NCBI GenBank assembly: GCA_022702125.1
Contig: JAKOND010000232.1
Coordinates: forward strand, 1 to 37,619
Direction: 5' to 3'
Length of the DNA stretch: 37,619 bases
Origin: Burkholderiaceae bacterium
GTDB taxonomy: Bacteria > Pseudomonadota > Gammaproteobacteria > Burkholderiales > Burkholderiaceae_C
Under the pieces are notes generated by a model that ran no database searches, was not told where the DNA came from, and was given only the letters and a program-made list of their open reading frames with translations. The position numbers and the translations under genes were made by a program. Position 1 is the stretch's first letter. Every line of letters starts with the position of its first letter. This document shows, one piece after another, positions 8,831 to 16,706 of this stretch.

Positions 8831-9492
8831 GCCGCGCCTCCGTTCGATTCGGCGACTTCGGTGATCGCGTCGAGGATGTTGGAGTACGCGCCGCAGCGGC
8901 AGATGTTGCCGCTCATGCGTTCGCGGATCTCGTCGGCCGACAGCAGGGGCCGCGCCGTCAGGTCGGCGCTGACATGGCTGGGGATGCCGGCCTTGATTTC
9001 GTCGAGCACGCCCACGGCGGAGCAGATCTGGCCCGGCGTGCAGTAACCGCACTGGTAGCCGTCGTGCTTCACGAAGGCGGCCTGCAGGGCATGGAGCTTC
9101 TGCGGGTTGCCCAGGCCTTCGATGGTGGTGACCTGCGCGCCTTCGTGCATCACCGCCAGCGTCAGGCAGGAGTTGATGCGTCGCCCGTCGACGATGACGG
9201 TGCAGGCACCGCACTGGCCGTGGTCGCAGCCCTTCTTGGTGCCGGTGAGCTGCAACTGCTCACGCAGGGCGTCGAGCAAGGTGGTGCGGGTATCCAGCGC
9301 CAGGGTCCGCATCTGGCCGTTGACGGTCATGCGGACCGACATGACGGCCTCGTCCCGGAGGGGGGGCGCGCCGTGCGCGGATGCGCCGGCCTCCGCCGCG
9401 GCGGCGGAATGCGCCGCCACCGCCGTGGCGGAGGCCGCCCCGACGATGAAGAGGTTTCGGCGGGTGAGGGCGGTGTTCGGAGGATTTTCCAT
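8827..9492 (-). CDS. paoA: aldehyde oxidoreductase [2Fe-2S] subunit with Tat signal (PaoA/YagT-like)
   Basis: 221 aa. A twin-arginine signal ([19 protein letters not shown], residues 10-28) targets the folded trimer to the periplasm. Two [2Fe-2S] domains follow: plant-type ferredoxin cysteines Cys89, Cys94, Cys97 and Cys109 (CDHGQCGAC…C), and the C-terminal four-helix cluster Cys148, Cys151, Cys198 and Cys200 (CGYC…CRC). First gene of paoABC-cupin, transcribed away from a LysR regulator whose ATG is 154 bases away. A -10-like TATAGT sits about 60 bases upstream (9549-9554). The ribosome-binding site is weak (AAGAAAG). Confidence 0.9.
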   Translation of the reverse strand: MENPPNTALTRRNLFIVGAASATAVAAHSAAAAEAGASAHGAPPLRDEAVMSVRMTVNGQMRTLALDTRTTLLDALREQLQLTGTKKGCDHGQCGACTVIVDGRRINSCLTLAVMHEGAQVTTIEGLGNPQKLHALQAAFVKHDGYQCGYCTPGQICSAVGVLDEIKAGIPSHVSADLTARPLLSADEIRERMSGNICRCGAYSNILDAITEVAESNGGAA

Positions 9493-9548
9493 CGGGGGCT
9501 TTCTTGTCCGAGGTCGGACGCGTACCAGGGCGGCATGGCCAGGAATTC

Positions 9549-9554
9549 ACTATA
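9549..9554 (-). promoter_or_regulatory. possible -10 element of the paoABC-cupin operon
   Basis: On the minus strand this reads TATAGT, 5 of 6 matches to the -10 consensus. The hexamer 17 bases upstream (TAGTCC) is a poor -35, as expected for a promoter that needs an activator such as the divergent LysR protein. I found no clean T-N11-A LysR box here. Confidence 0.3.
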
Positions 9555-9646
9555 GGGACCGCGACGCCTCCGGACTAGCCACAATCCACCGGTTAATCCA
9601 TCATGTTTTTCTTGTCAATCAGGCCGGTTTTCGCCGGCTCCGACGC

Positions 9647-10612
9647 ATGGCTTTCAACGAACTCCGCGCAATCGCAGTCTTTGTCAAGGCGGCCGAACTC
9701 GGCAGCCTGCGCAAGGCCGCAGAGGATCAGGGCGTGACGCCCCAGGCCGCGAGCCAGTCGCTAACGCAACTCGAGTCGCATCTGGGTGTGCGTTTGTTTC
9801 ACCGCACCACGCGGCGCCTGAGCCTGACCGACGAGGGGGAGGCCTTCCTCGCGGCGGCCAAGCCCGGGCTGCACACCCTGCAGCGCGCCTTGCACAGCGC
9901 GCGCAAGGAAAGCGAAGGCATTTCCGGGCCGTTGCGCATCGTCGGCCCCCGGTCCATGATGCTGCGGATCCTGCCGCCCCTCCTCGCGGAGTTCTGCAAG
10001 CTCCACCCGGACGTCCGGCCCGACGTGCAGCTCGACGACCGGCTCGGCAATTGGGTCGAAAGCCGGGTCGACGTGGGCTTCCGGATCGGCAGCCAGCCCG
10101 ACAGCGGGGTCATCGCCCGCCGCCTCCTGCCGATTCAACTCGTCGTCTGTGCCTCGCCGGCCTACCTGCTCGCCCACGGCACGCCGGCCGGCATCGACGA
10201 TCTCGCGAACCATCGGTGCAGCGGTTTTCGGTCGCCGAGCGCTCCCGCCGTGCGCACCTGGGATTTCAAGGTGGGGCAGGAGATCGTGTCACGCACCGTA
10301 CCGGCGGTCTTCACCACCAACGATCTCGACGTGGAGGCCGGCGCCGTCGTCGCCGGCGAGGTGATCGGCCAGCTCGACGGCGTGACCGCGACTCCGCTGG
10401 TGCGCAGCGGCGCGCTGGTGCCGGTGCTGGGCGAGCACGCGGTCGACCACCTCGGCCTCTACATCTACTACAGCAGTCGCGTGGCCCTGCCCAAACGCGT
10501 GCGGGCTTTCATCGATCTGGCGATCGAGAGCCTGGTGGACAACGACCAGTTCTTCCTGCACCGGCATGAACTGAACCCTCCGATCCGGAAAGTGAGACGC
10601 AAGCCTGCGTAG
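9647..10612 (+). CDS. LysR-family regulator divergent from paoABC
   Basis: 321 aa, typical LysR length. The N-terminal winged helix-turn-helix is clear: AIAVFVKAAELGSLRKAAEDQG, then VTPQAASQSLTQLESHLGVRLFHR (about residues 31-54). An effector-binding domain of the PBP type follows (PLRIVGPRSMM…, VDVGFRIGSQPDSGVIARRL). I start at the ATG at 9647 because it directly precedes the HTH; upstream in-frame extension overlaps paoA and is not LysR-like. LysR proteins usually control the divergent neighbour, so this one probably regulates paoABC-cupin in response to an aldehyde or acid. The basic C-terminus (RKVRRKPA) is slightly longer than usual. Confidence 0.9.
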   Translation: MAFNELRAIAVFVKAAELGSLRKAAEDQGVTPQAASQSLTQLESHLGVRLFHRTTRRLSLTDEGEAFLAAAKPGLHTLQRALHSARKESEGISGPLRIVGPRSMMLRILPPLLAEFCKLHPDVRPDVQLDDRLGNWVESRVDVGFRIGSQPDSGVIARRLLPIQLVVCASPAYLLAHGTPAGIDDLANHRCSGFRSPSAPAVRTWDFKVGQEIVSRTVPAVFTTNDLDVEAGAVVAGEVIGQLDGVTATPLVRSGALVPVLGEHAVDHLGLYIYYSSRVALPKRVRAFIDLAIESLVDNDQFFLHRHELNPPIRKVRRKPA

Positions 10613-10675
10613 GACCGCCGTCGTCTTCGCCCTCATGCCGGCCCCCGGCGGGGCAGGTTCCCGTTCCCTCGTTCT

Positions 10676-11950
10676 TCAGAAGCGCGGCGTCTTGCCGCTG
10701 AACGACGGGTCGTAGCGGCGCATCTGCGTCAGGTCGTCGCGGTTGCGCACGCCGCATTCCAGGTACTGGGCGTGCAGTGCGGCCAGGGCGTCGCGGTCCA
10801 GTTCCACGCCCAGGCCCGGGGTGGCGGGCACCACGACCGAGCCCTGCTCGAAGCGGATCCGGCCGCCCTTGACCACCTCCTCCTCCTGCCACGGGTAGTG
10901 GGTGTCGCAGGCGTAGGTCAGGTTGGGCACGCTGGCGGCCACGTGGGTCATCGCCATCAGGCTGATGCCCAGGTGCGAGTTGGAATGCATCGACATGCCC
11001 AGCCCCCACAGCCGGCACATGCGCGCCAGGGTCTGGGTCGCGCGCAGGCCGCCCCAGTAGTGGTGGTCGGACAGCAGGACCTGGACCGATCCCATCTCGC
11101 AGCCCTTGCGGAAATCCTCCATGGTGGTGATGACCATGTTGGTGGCGAGCGGCAGTTTCGTGTGCCGGGCCAGCTCGGCCATGCCCTCCAGGCCGGGCGT
11201 GGGGTCTTCGTAGTACTCCAGGATCTCGTCGAGCGCCGGCGCGGCCGCGATGCTGGCGGCCAGCGACCAGTTGGCGTTGGGGTCCAGCCGGAGCGGCATG
11301 CCGGGGAAGGCCCGCGCCAGCGCCTGCATGCAGGCCACTTCGTGCGCCGGCTCGAACACCCCGCCCTTGAGCTTGATGCTCCGGAAACCGTAGAGGTCGA
11401 TCATCCGGCGCGCCTGCGCAACGATCTGCTCGGGGCTGATGCCTTCGCCCCAGGCATCGGGGGCGTAGGGCTTGCCGACGTGTTCGGCGTACTTGAAGAA
11501 CAGGTACGCGCTGTAGGGCACCGACGGACGCACGGCGCCGCCCAGCAGGTCGACCACGGGGGCGCCGACGATCTGGCCCTGGAGGTCGAGCATGCCCACC
11601 TCGAAGGTGCTGATCACCTTCGGCGCGTTCTTGGCCGCATGGGAGCCGGGCGCCAGCTCGAACTCCACCGCGCCCGGCACGGCCTTGATGGTGGCGCGCA
11701 CGCGTTCCTCCATCGTGTTGAGCGCGAAGGGCGACAGGCCGATCAGCAGCGGCCGGGCCTGCTCCAGGACCCTGAGCATCGGCTCGTCGCCGTAGGTTTC
11801 GGAGATGCCCACGCGGCCGTCGCTCGTCTCGATCTCGACGATGGCGCGCAGTGCCCAGGGTTCATGGATGCCCGCCGCGTTGAGCAGCGGGCCGTCGCGG
11901 AAGGCGATGGGCGTGATCCGGACGTGGGTGATGGTGATGTCGTGCGCCAT
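10676..11950 (-). CDS. gudD: D-glucarate dehydratase (enolase superfamily)
   Basis: 424 aa. Mandelate-racemase/enolase-superfamily enzyme of the glucarate dehydratase subgroup, converting D-glucarate (and L-idarate) to 5-keto-4-deoxyglucarate. Catalytic and metal residues are all visible: Lys193 and Lys195 (SIKLKGG), Asp223 (LRLDPNANW), Glu248 (YYEDPTPG), Asn271 (ATNMVIT), and His322 (SMHSNSHLG). It ends 64 bases from the convergent LysR stop and starts 24 bases after the Bug receptor stop, so the two form one operon. The next pathway enzyme (5-keto-4-deoxyglucarate dehydratase or aldolase) is not in the window. Slightly shorter than E. coli GudD (about 446 aa). Confidence 0.93.
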   Translation of the reverse strand: MAHDITITHVRITPIAFRDGPLLNAAGIHEPWALRAIVEIETSDGRVGISETYGDEPMLRVLEQARPLLIGLSPFALNTMEERVRATIKAVPGAVEFELAPGSHAAKNAPKVISTFEVGMLDLQGQIVGAPVVDLLGGAVRPSVPYSAYLFFKYAEHVGKPYAPDAWGEGISPEQIVAQARRMIDLYGFRSIKLKGGVFEPAHEVACMQALARAFPGMPLRLDPNANWSLAASIAAAPALDEILEYYEDPTPGLEGMAELARHTKLPLATNMVITTMEDFRKGCEMGSVQVLLSDHHYWGGLRATQTLARMCRLWGLGMSMHSNSHLGISLMAMTHVAASVPNLTYACDTHYPWQEEEVVKGGRIRFEQGSVVVPATPGLGVELDRDALAALHAQYLECGVRNRDDLTQMRRYDPSFSGKTPRF

Positions 11951-11974
11951 GGCTTCAAGGAATGTGGTGTCTGT

Positions 11975-12958
11975 TCAATCTACGGTCGCGCCGGATTTCC
12001 GCACCAGCTCGCCCAGGCGCGCGGTGTCGGCGGCGGTGACGGCGGCCAGTTCGGCCGGCGTGCTGCCGACGACCTGCATGCCGAACTGCGTCTCCAGCTT
12101 GCCCTTGAGGTCCGGGGACTTCAGGGCCTTGACGATCTCGGTGTTGAGGCGGGAGACCACCTCCTTGGGCGTGCCCTTGGGCGCGTAGACGGCCTGCCAG
12201 GACACCAGGTCCAGTCCCGGGAAACCGGCCTCGGCGGTGGTGGGCACATCGGGCGCGAGGGGCGAGCGGGTCTTGGTCGTGACGGCCAGGAACTTCAGCT
12301 TGCCGGCCTTGACCAGCGGCATGCCCGCGGTGAGCTGGTCGAACAGGAAGGGCACGTTGCCGGCGGCCACGTCCTGCAGGGCCTGCGGGCTGCCCTTGTA
12401 GGCGATGTGCTGCATCGGCACCTTGATCAGCTCGGCCATCTGCGCGCCGGTCAGGTGGGTGGACGTGCCCGCGCCGGACGACGCGTAGGACGCCTTCTCG
12501 GGATTCTTGCGGATCCACGCGACCAGCTCCTGCACCGTGTTCACCCCGAGGGCGCTGTTGACCATCAGCACGTTGGGCACGTAGGCGATCAGCGCGACCG
12601 GCTCGAAATCCTTGACCGGATCGTAGGGCAACTTCTTGTAGAGGGCCGTGTTGATGGCATGGGTGCTGATGGTGCCGCCGATGAGGGTGTAGCCGTCGGC
12701 CGGCGCCCGGGCCACGGCCTGGACCCCGATGGCGCCGCCGGCACCGGGCCGGTTGTCGATCACGACCGACTGCTTCAGCGCGACGGAAAGCTCATGCCCC
12801 ACGAGGCGGGCGACGACATCGGTCGAGCCGCCCGCGGCGAAGGGGACGACCCAGGTGATGGCCTTGGCGGCAGGCCAGTCGGATGCATGGGCCGCACTGG
12901 CAAGAAGTGAAAGGGCACTGCAGGCGGCAGCAGCGGCCAGGGCGAATCGACGGTTCAT
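11975..12958 (-). CDS. Bug-family (TctC) periplasmic solute receptor, glucarate cluster
   Basis: 327 aa. Signal peptide (residues 1-25, ending AAHA) followed by a Bug-type binding protein: ITWVVPFAAGGSTDVVAR (glycine-rich loop contacting a carboxylate), DNRPGAGGAIGVQAVA, and YASSGAGTSTHLTGAQM. Such receptors bind small carboxylates for tripartite tricarboxylate transporters. No TctA/TctB membrane genes are nearby, so it is an orphan that must share a membrane module or act as a sensor. Cotranscription with gudD suggests glucarate or a related aldarate as ligand. Start 12958 chosen for the signal peptide and its GGAGA site; an upstream ATG at 12997 would extend into the operator. Confidence 0.9.
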   Translation of the reverse strand: MNRRFALAAAAACSALSLLASAAHASDWPAAKAITWVVPFAAGGSTDVVARLVGHELSVALKQSVVIDNRPGAGGAIGVQAVARAPADGYTLIGGTISTHAINTALYKKLPYDPVKDFEPVALIAYVPNVLMVNSALGVNTVQELVAWIRKNPEKASYASSGAGTSTHLTGAQMAELIKVPMQHIAYKGSPQALQDVAAGNVPFLFDQLTAGMPLVKAGKLKFLAVTTKTRSPLAPDVPTTAEAGFPGLDLVSWQAVYAPKGTPKEVVSRLNTEIVKALKSPDLKGKLETQFGMQVVGSTPAELAAVTAADTARLGELVRKSGATVD

Positions 12959-12987
12959 GGCATGTCTCCACATTAACGATTCCGGGC

Positions 12988-13017
12988 ATTGAAGCACTAA
13001 TACATTAGTGCGTCAAT
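12988..13017. promoter_or_regulatory. 30-bp palindromic operator between the Bug/gudD and gntR genes
   Basis: The core is a perfect inverted repeat GCACTAAT-AC-ATTAGTGC (12994-13011). It extends outward, after one mismatch each side, to ATTGA on the left and TCAAT on the right, so 13 of 15 positions in each half are symmetric. On the minus strand TTGACG-N17-TTCAAT, and on the plus strand TTGAAG-N17-GTCAAT, resemble -35/-10 pairs. Both divergent promoters would therefore lie inside the palindrome. The obvious binder is the adjacent FadR-type GntR protein, which would repress both genes until an aldarate or its product releases it. Confidence 0.7.
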
Positions 13018-13055
13018 GCAGGCATATCCTAAAATCGTCCGTCAAAAGCCCCCCG

Positions 13056-13736
13056 ATGAAAACCACCCACAAGCTCGACCGTACGCGCCAAGCCGCGCCC
13101 CAGGTCCTGGAATGGCTGCGCGAAGCCATCATCTCGCTGGAACTGGCGCCCGGAACGCCCCTGGTCCGTACCGAACTCGCCGACCGGTTCGACCTGAGCC
13201 AGACCCCCGTGCGCGACGCGCTCCTGCAGCTCAGCCAGGAAGGACTGGTGGACATCTTCCCGCAGCACGCCACGCTGGTGAGCCGCATCGACACCTCGTC
13301 GGCCGAGCAGGCGCAGTTCCTGCGCTGCTCCATCGAGTTGGAGGTGGTGCGCACCCTGGCGCTGGCGGACGATTCCGCGGTGCGCGCCCGACTGACGGCC
13401 CTGGTGGACCAGCAGGCCGCCTTGGCGGCCGGGGACGCCGAAGAATTCATCGCCTCCGACCAGGCTTTCCATCGCACGATGTACGAAGCCGCCCGCGTGC
13501 CGGAACTCTACGACCTGGTGCGCCGCCGCAGCGGCCACCTGGACCGGCTTCGCCGCCTCGACCTGCCGTCGTCCGGCAATGCCGAGCGCGTGGTGCGCGA
13601 CCATCGCCGCATCGTCGAGGCGATCGTCGGCCGCGACCCCGAGGCCGCGCAAACTGCGATGCGCGCGCACCTTTCGGGCACGCTGGGCCGCATCGCGGAC
13701 ATCCGGATGCGGCATCCGGATTACGTCAATGCATGA
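13056..13736 (+). CDS. FadR-subfamily GntR regulator of the glucarate cluster
   Basis: 226 aa. An N-terminal winged helix (VLEWLREAIISLELAPGTPLV, then RTELADRFDLSQTPVRDALLQL) is followed by an all-helical FCD effector domain. Candidate metal or acid ligands include the Asp and His residues around DQAFHRTMYEAA and the late DHRRIVEAI motif. Start at 13056 is the ATG nearest the HTH; the earlier ATG at 13008 would lie inside the operator palindrome. Divergent from the Bug/gudD operon, with only about 97 bases between start codons, so it almost certainly regulates that operon and itself. Confidence 0.9.
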   Translation: MKTTHKLDRTRQAAPQVLEWLREAIISLELAPGTPLVRTELADRFDLSQTPVRDALLQLSQEGLVDIFPQHATLVSRIDTSSAEQAQFLRCSIELEVVRTLALADDSAVRARLTALVDQQAALAAGDAEEFIASDQAFHRTMYEAARVPELYDLVRRRSGHLDRLRRLDLPSSGNAERVVRDHRRIVEAIVGRDPEAAQTAMRAHLSGTLGRIADIRMRHPDYVNA

Positions 13737-13852
13737 GGCCTCCGGAGCGGCGTCCGGATGCCAGCCCGTAGGAGACGGAGACGACTTTACGGGTTAACGC
13801 GCATGGCGCCCGGATTTCCCGCTAAGGTGCGATCTCACATGAGGTCCAGCGT

Positions 13853-14140
13853 ATGAACTCTCCTTCTATTGCCACGCGCACCGCAGCTCTCGGAACGGCC
13901 GAGCACGTCAAGCAGCTCCGCGACCGTGGTCTGCCGGAAAGGCTCTCGACCGCGGACGCCTTCTCGATGGCCCTCCAGGTCGGCCAGATCATCAATTCCA
14001 GTCAGCGCCGGGGCCTCGCGGCAAACCAGCTGATCGAGCTGCACGAACAGTTGATGGGCGATGCCGACCCGGAGAAGAGGGCCTTGGGCGCGGTCGTCGA
14101 AGGTTTTTTGATCGGGTGGATCAACACGGACGGAACCTGA
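13853..14140 (+). CDS. small hypothetical protein (95 aa)
   Basis: I do not recognise the family. It has a GAGGT ribosome-binding sequence at good spacing and a sensible composition: an N-terminal polar stretch, then an amphipathic helical section (TADAFSMALQVGQIINSSQ…, residues 33-51) and an acidic C-terminal helix (DADPEKRALGAVVEGFLIGW). No signal peptide, cysteine motif or membrane segment. It is separated by 116 bases from the GntR gene and probably has its own promoter. Likely a cytoplasmic helical protein of unknown role. Confidence 0.6.
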   Translation: MNSPSIATRTAALGTAEHVKQLRDRGLPERLSTADAFSMALQVGQIINSSQRRGLAANQLIELHEQLMGDADPEKRALGAVVEGFLIGWINTDGT

Positions 14141-14205
14141 AGCCTTCGCCGTTCGCCCGCCGGCCCGGCGACAATGCTTCCTTCTTCCTCCGACCGAGTG
14201 ATTCC

Positions 14206-14433
14206 GTGAGACCGTCTTCCCCCTGGCCCGGCAAGGTCATGGCGCTCCTGCGCGCCGGCAACCCGGACGCCGCGGTCGCCCAGATCCGGGTGGCGCCCAG
14301 TGTTCGTGAGCTGCGGGCGCTGGAGAGCGCGCTGGCCGAAGCGCAGCTGCGCGGGCGGTGGCGCAACGTCGATGCCGCCATCGCCGAGAGCCTGCAGGCG
14401 CTTTCCGCGCCCAGGCTGCACCGGTCGCCCTGA
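14206..14433 (+). CDS. small hypothetical protein (75 aa, GTG start)
   Basis: Function not recognised. The product is alpha-helical looking: PGKVMALLRAGNPDAAVAQI, then VRELRALESALAEAQLRGRW, ending in LSAPRLHRSP. I propose the GTG at 14206 because the more upstream in-frame ATG (14116) overlaps the preceding gene and adds an Arg/Pro-rich, disordered-looking segment. An internal ATG at 14239 is also possible. There is no strong ribosome-binding sequence. A stem-loop begins directly after its stop codon, overlapping the end of an antisense dioxygenase remnant. Confidence 0.45.
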   Translation: MRPSSPWPGKVMALLRAGNPDAAVAQIRVAPSVRELRALESALAEAQLRGRWRNVDAAIAESLQALSAPRLHRSP

Positions 14434-14460
14434 CCGCGTCCGCTCCGTCGAGGGACGCGG
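14434..14460 (+). terminator. stem-loop directly after the small gene
   Basis: CCGCGTCC (14434-14441) pairs perfectly with GGACGCGG (14453-14460) across an 11-base loop. It starts at the base after the TGA of the preceding small gene. No T-run follows, so intrinsic termination is doubtful; it may stabilise the 3' end or be chance in G+C-rich DNA. Confidence 0.25.
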
Positions 14461-14466
14461 GTCGCC

Positions 14467-14690
14467 GGCTCGGGTGTCCCGGAAGACCCCCGAGCCCGGC
14501 TCCCATCCGAAGCGCACCGTGAATTCCGGTCGGATGCTGTGTTCGAGCAGCAACTCCAGGCGCGCCGGGCTTTCGCGAGGCGCCGGCCCGCCGGTGGCGG
14601 ATAGGAAACCGGGACTCACGAGCCACGGCTTGAGGCCCGTCTCCGGAGGCGCGCGCACCAGCGGATGCTCGCTGGGCAAAGGCTGCTGCT
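14467..14690 (-). pseudogene. remnant of a TauD/TfdA-family dioxygenase (C-terminal part)
   Basis: The minus-strand frame reads EHPLVRAPPETGLKPWLVSP, then GF…, …ESPARLELLLEHS and IRPEFTVRFGWEPG, then FRDTRA. This follows the C-terminal half of TauD/TfdA enzymes in order: HP-[VL]-x-R, P-x-TG-x-K, PG[FY], ES-x-L-x-x-L, EH-x-x-RPE, W-x-x-G, and the degraded WDNRA position. The intact paralogue in this window (25803-26743) aligns throughout. The N-terminal HxD iron site is absent and the final iron-binding His is lost, so it cannot be active. There is no start codon context or ribosome-binding site. Confidence 0.65.
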
Positions 14691-14938
14691 GGACGTTCCA
14701 CCGGGACGGATTGCCGGCCTGGGGGTCCGCGGGCGGTGCGAACCGACGCGGGCCGCGCAGGCCATCGCTGGAGTTGCGTATCCACGCGATCTCGGTGGAG
14801 GGAACCGCTTCATGACATCCGTCGCGAATGCGGCGAACGCTTCGCAGTTCCTGGTGCCCGCCGCGCCATGAGCGGCGGCAGGCACCCGGTCCAGCGGTTG
14901 CGGTCGTACCGGGCAACGCAGGCCGTACCGGTTCTCCG
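14691..14938. other. non-coding stretch upstream of the dioxygenase remnant
   Basis: No gene supported on either strand. I looked for the N-terminal half of the decayed dioxygenase in the three minus-strand frames and did not find the HxD region. The missing part may be deleted or too decayed to recognise. Confidence 0.4.
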
Positions 14939-15187
14939 CTAGGAGGCCGGCGCCGCGTGGATTTTCTCCAGGGCTTTGAACTGGTCGATCGGCAGGCGCC
15001 CGGCCTCGACCTCGGTGCGCAGCATCTGGGCGCAGGCGCCGGGATCGACCTTCTCGGCCATGGCGGTGTTCTGGACGATCCGGCGGATCGCCTCGGGCGC
15101 CATGTCGGGCACCAGTTCGTGGAGGGCTGCGATGCCGGATTCGAAATCGCTTTCGGCACCCGCCGGCGGGTCGGACTCGTTCGTCAT
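14939..15187 (-). CDS. small hypothetical acidic helical protein (82 aa)
   Basis: Not assigned to a family. The sequence is compact and helix-rich: an acidic N-terminus (ESDPPAGAESDFESG) followed by IAALHELVPDMAPEAIRRIV, MAEKVDPGACAQMLRTEVEAG and LPIDQFKALEKIHAAP. The middle resembles a UBA-like or CUE-like three-helix bundle in hydrophobic spacing, but that is only an impression. A well-placed AGGAG precedes the ATG at 15187. It stands alone, downstream of the MFS gene on the same strand (stop 15396, 208 bases away). Confidence 0.5.
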   Translation of the reverse strand: MTNESDPPAGAESDFESGIAALHELVPDMAPEAIRRIVQNTAMAEKVDPGACAQMLRTEVEAGRLPIDQFKALEKIHAAPAS

Positions 15188-15395
15188 GGAGGCTCCTGCA
15201 AAAACGCCCAGGATAGGCGCGGCCCCGCGGTGGCCGGCAAGCGAATGTTCCGGGTGCCCGCCGGAGCGCGCCATGGGGCCCGGGTCGTGCTCGGGCCGGA
15301 TGTGCGTCTGTGCACGGCGTTCGGCGATGCGCTCGATGGCGCCGCTCGGCGCGCCCGGGCCGCCGACACGGCCCGGCCCGCCGGGGCCTCGACCG

Positions 15396-16706
15396 TCATC
15401 GATGCGCGGTTGACTTCGGTGCCTCCCCGATCGCCGGCGCATGCCGCTGCGCCCACCAGAACATCGGCAACGCGATGAGCGCGACCGCCGACAGCGCGAC
15501 GAACGCCGGGCCGAAGCGCTGGGCCGCGCCGACCACCGAATTGGCCAGGGTCGGGCTCATCGCGGCGCCCACGCCCTGCAGCGTCATGACGAAGCCCAGC
15601 GCGGTGTTGAACCGGCCGCTGCCCTGGGTGAAGCGCTGCACCAGCAGCGGCGTGGCCACGCCCAGCGCCCCGGCGGCCAAGCCATCCAGGATCTGCACCG
15701 GCACGTTGCCCCAGTCGCTGGCGATGGCGTAGGCGAGCGCGCCGCGCACCGGCAATACCAGGATGGCGGCGTACACGAACCAGGCGACGTCGAAGCGCCT
15801 GCTGCGCGATACCCACAGCGCCACCGGGATCATGGTGAGCTGCGCCACCACGATGGCGATGCCGGTCCACAGCAGCGGCGCGGAGTCGGCCACGGTGGCG
15901 GCCAGCCGCTGGTTGAGCAGCGGCAGCATGGCGGCATTGCCGAGGTGGAAGAACAGGCAGGTCAGGCCGAACAGCAGGAGCGGACGGTTGGCGAACAGCG
16001 CTCCCCAACCGGTGTCCGGCTCGACCGACTCGCCGAGCGCCTCGGGCGACTCGCAACCGCGCGCGGCCCGGTGGTCGATGTCGTCGGCGCGGATCGACCA
16101 CACCGCCAGCAGCGCGCCGACGGTCATGGCCGCCATCACCGTCAGCATCCACGGCGCGCCGAACAGGTGGGCCATCAGCCCCGCGCCGATGGCCGAGGCC
16201 ATGTTGCCGGCGTGGCTCCAGGCCTCGTTGCGGCCGGTCTGGCGCTTGAACCCCGATGCGCGCGAGAGGCCGAGCGTGAGCGCCGCGAGGGTCGCCGTCA
16301 GCAGCGCGCCCGCCACGCCGGTGACGACCTGCGAGACGATCAGCCAGATGTCGTTGAGCGTGGAGAAAGCCAGCCCGCTGGCCGCCAGGATCGCCAGCGC
16401 GGAAACCACGACCATGGTGCGCTTGGCGGTCGAGCGGTCGATCCAGGCGCCGGCCAGCGGCGTCATGGCGACGCCCGCCAGCCCGCCGGCGGTCATGGTG
16501 TAGCCGATCAGCTGCTGCCGGACATGGTTCTCCTGCAGGTAGGTGGCCAGGAAAGGGCCGAGCCCGTCGCGCACGTCGGCCATGAAGAAAGCCAGCAGGG
16601 TGAGCGCCAGCAGCGACCGTGGCAGGGTCGGGCTGCCGGACGCGGCGCCGGCGCCCAGGCCGGTCCGAACGGGCAGGGCGGCCCCGACAGCGGCGGCGTC
16701 AGCCAT
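15396..16706 (-). CDS. MFS transporter (12-helix type)
   Basis: 436 aa, with about twelve hydrophobic segments in two halves separated by a charged cytoplasmic loop (IRADDIDHRAARGCESPEAL…). The first half has the MFS-like motifs DVRDGLGPFLATYL and GAWIDRSTAKRTMVV (motif A position, D-R-x-x-x-R-x type). The second half starts near ALFANRPLLLFGLTCLFF. The ATG overlaps the preceding repeat-module gene by 8 bases (ATGGCTGA), indicating translational coupling. The substrate is not evident; related proteins are annotated as multidrug or organic-acid transporters. Last gene of a three-gene unit that may be under the sigma-54 activator encoded upstream. Confidence 0.88.
   Translation of the reverse strand: MADAAAVGAALPVRTGLGAGAASGSPTLPRSLLALTLLAFFMADVRDGLGPFLATYLQENHVRQQLIGYTMTAGGLAGVAMTPLAGAWIDRSTAKRTMVVVSALAILAASGLAFSTLNDIWLIVSQVVTGVAGALLTATLAALTLGLSRASGFKRQTGRNEAWSHAGNMASAIGAGLMAHLFGAPWMLTVMAAMTVGALLAVWSIRADDIDHRAARGCESPEALGESVEPDTGWGALFANRPLLLFGLTCLFFHLGNAAMLPLLNQRLAATVADSAPLLWTGIAIVVAQLTMIPVALWVSRSRRFDVAWFVYAAILVLPVRGALAYAIASDWGNVPVQILDGLAAGALGVATPLLVQRFTQGSGRFNTALGFVMTLQGVGAAMSPTLANSVVGAAQRFGPAFVALSAVALIALPMFWWAQRHAPAIGEAPKSTAHR

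Noticed and set aside
9623-9638. GCCGG-TTTTCG-CCGGC hairpin in the leader of the LysR gene at 9647
   Set aside because: Short stem, easily expected by chance in G+C-rich DNA, with no alternative structure to suggest attenuation.
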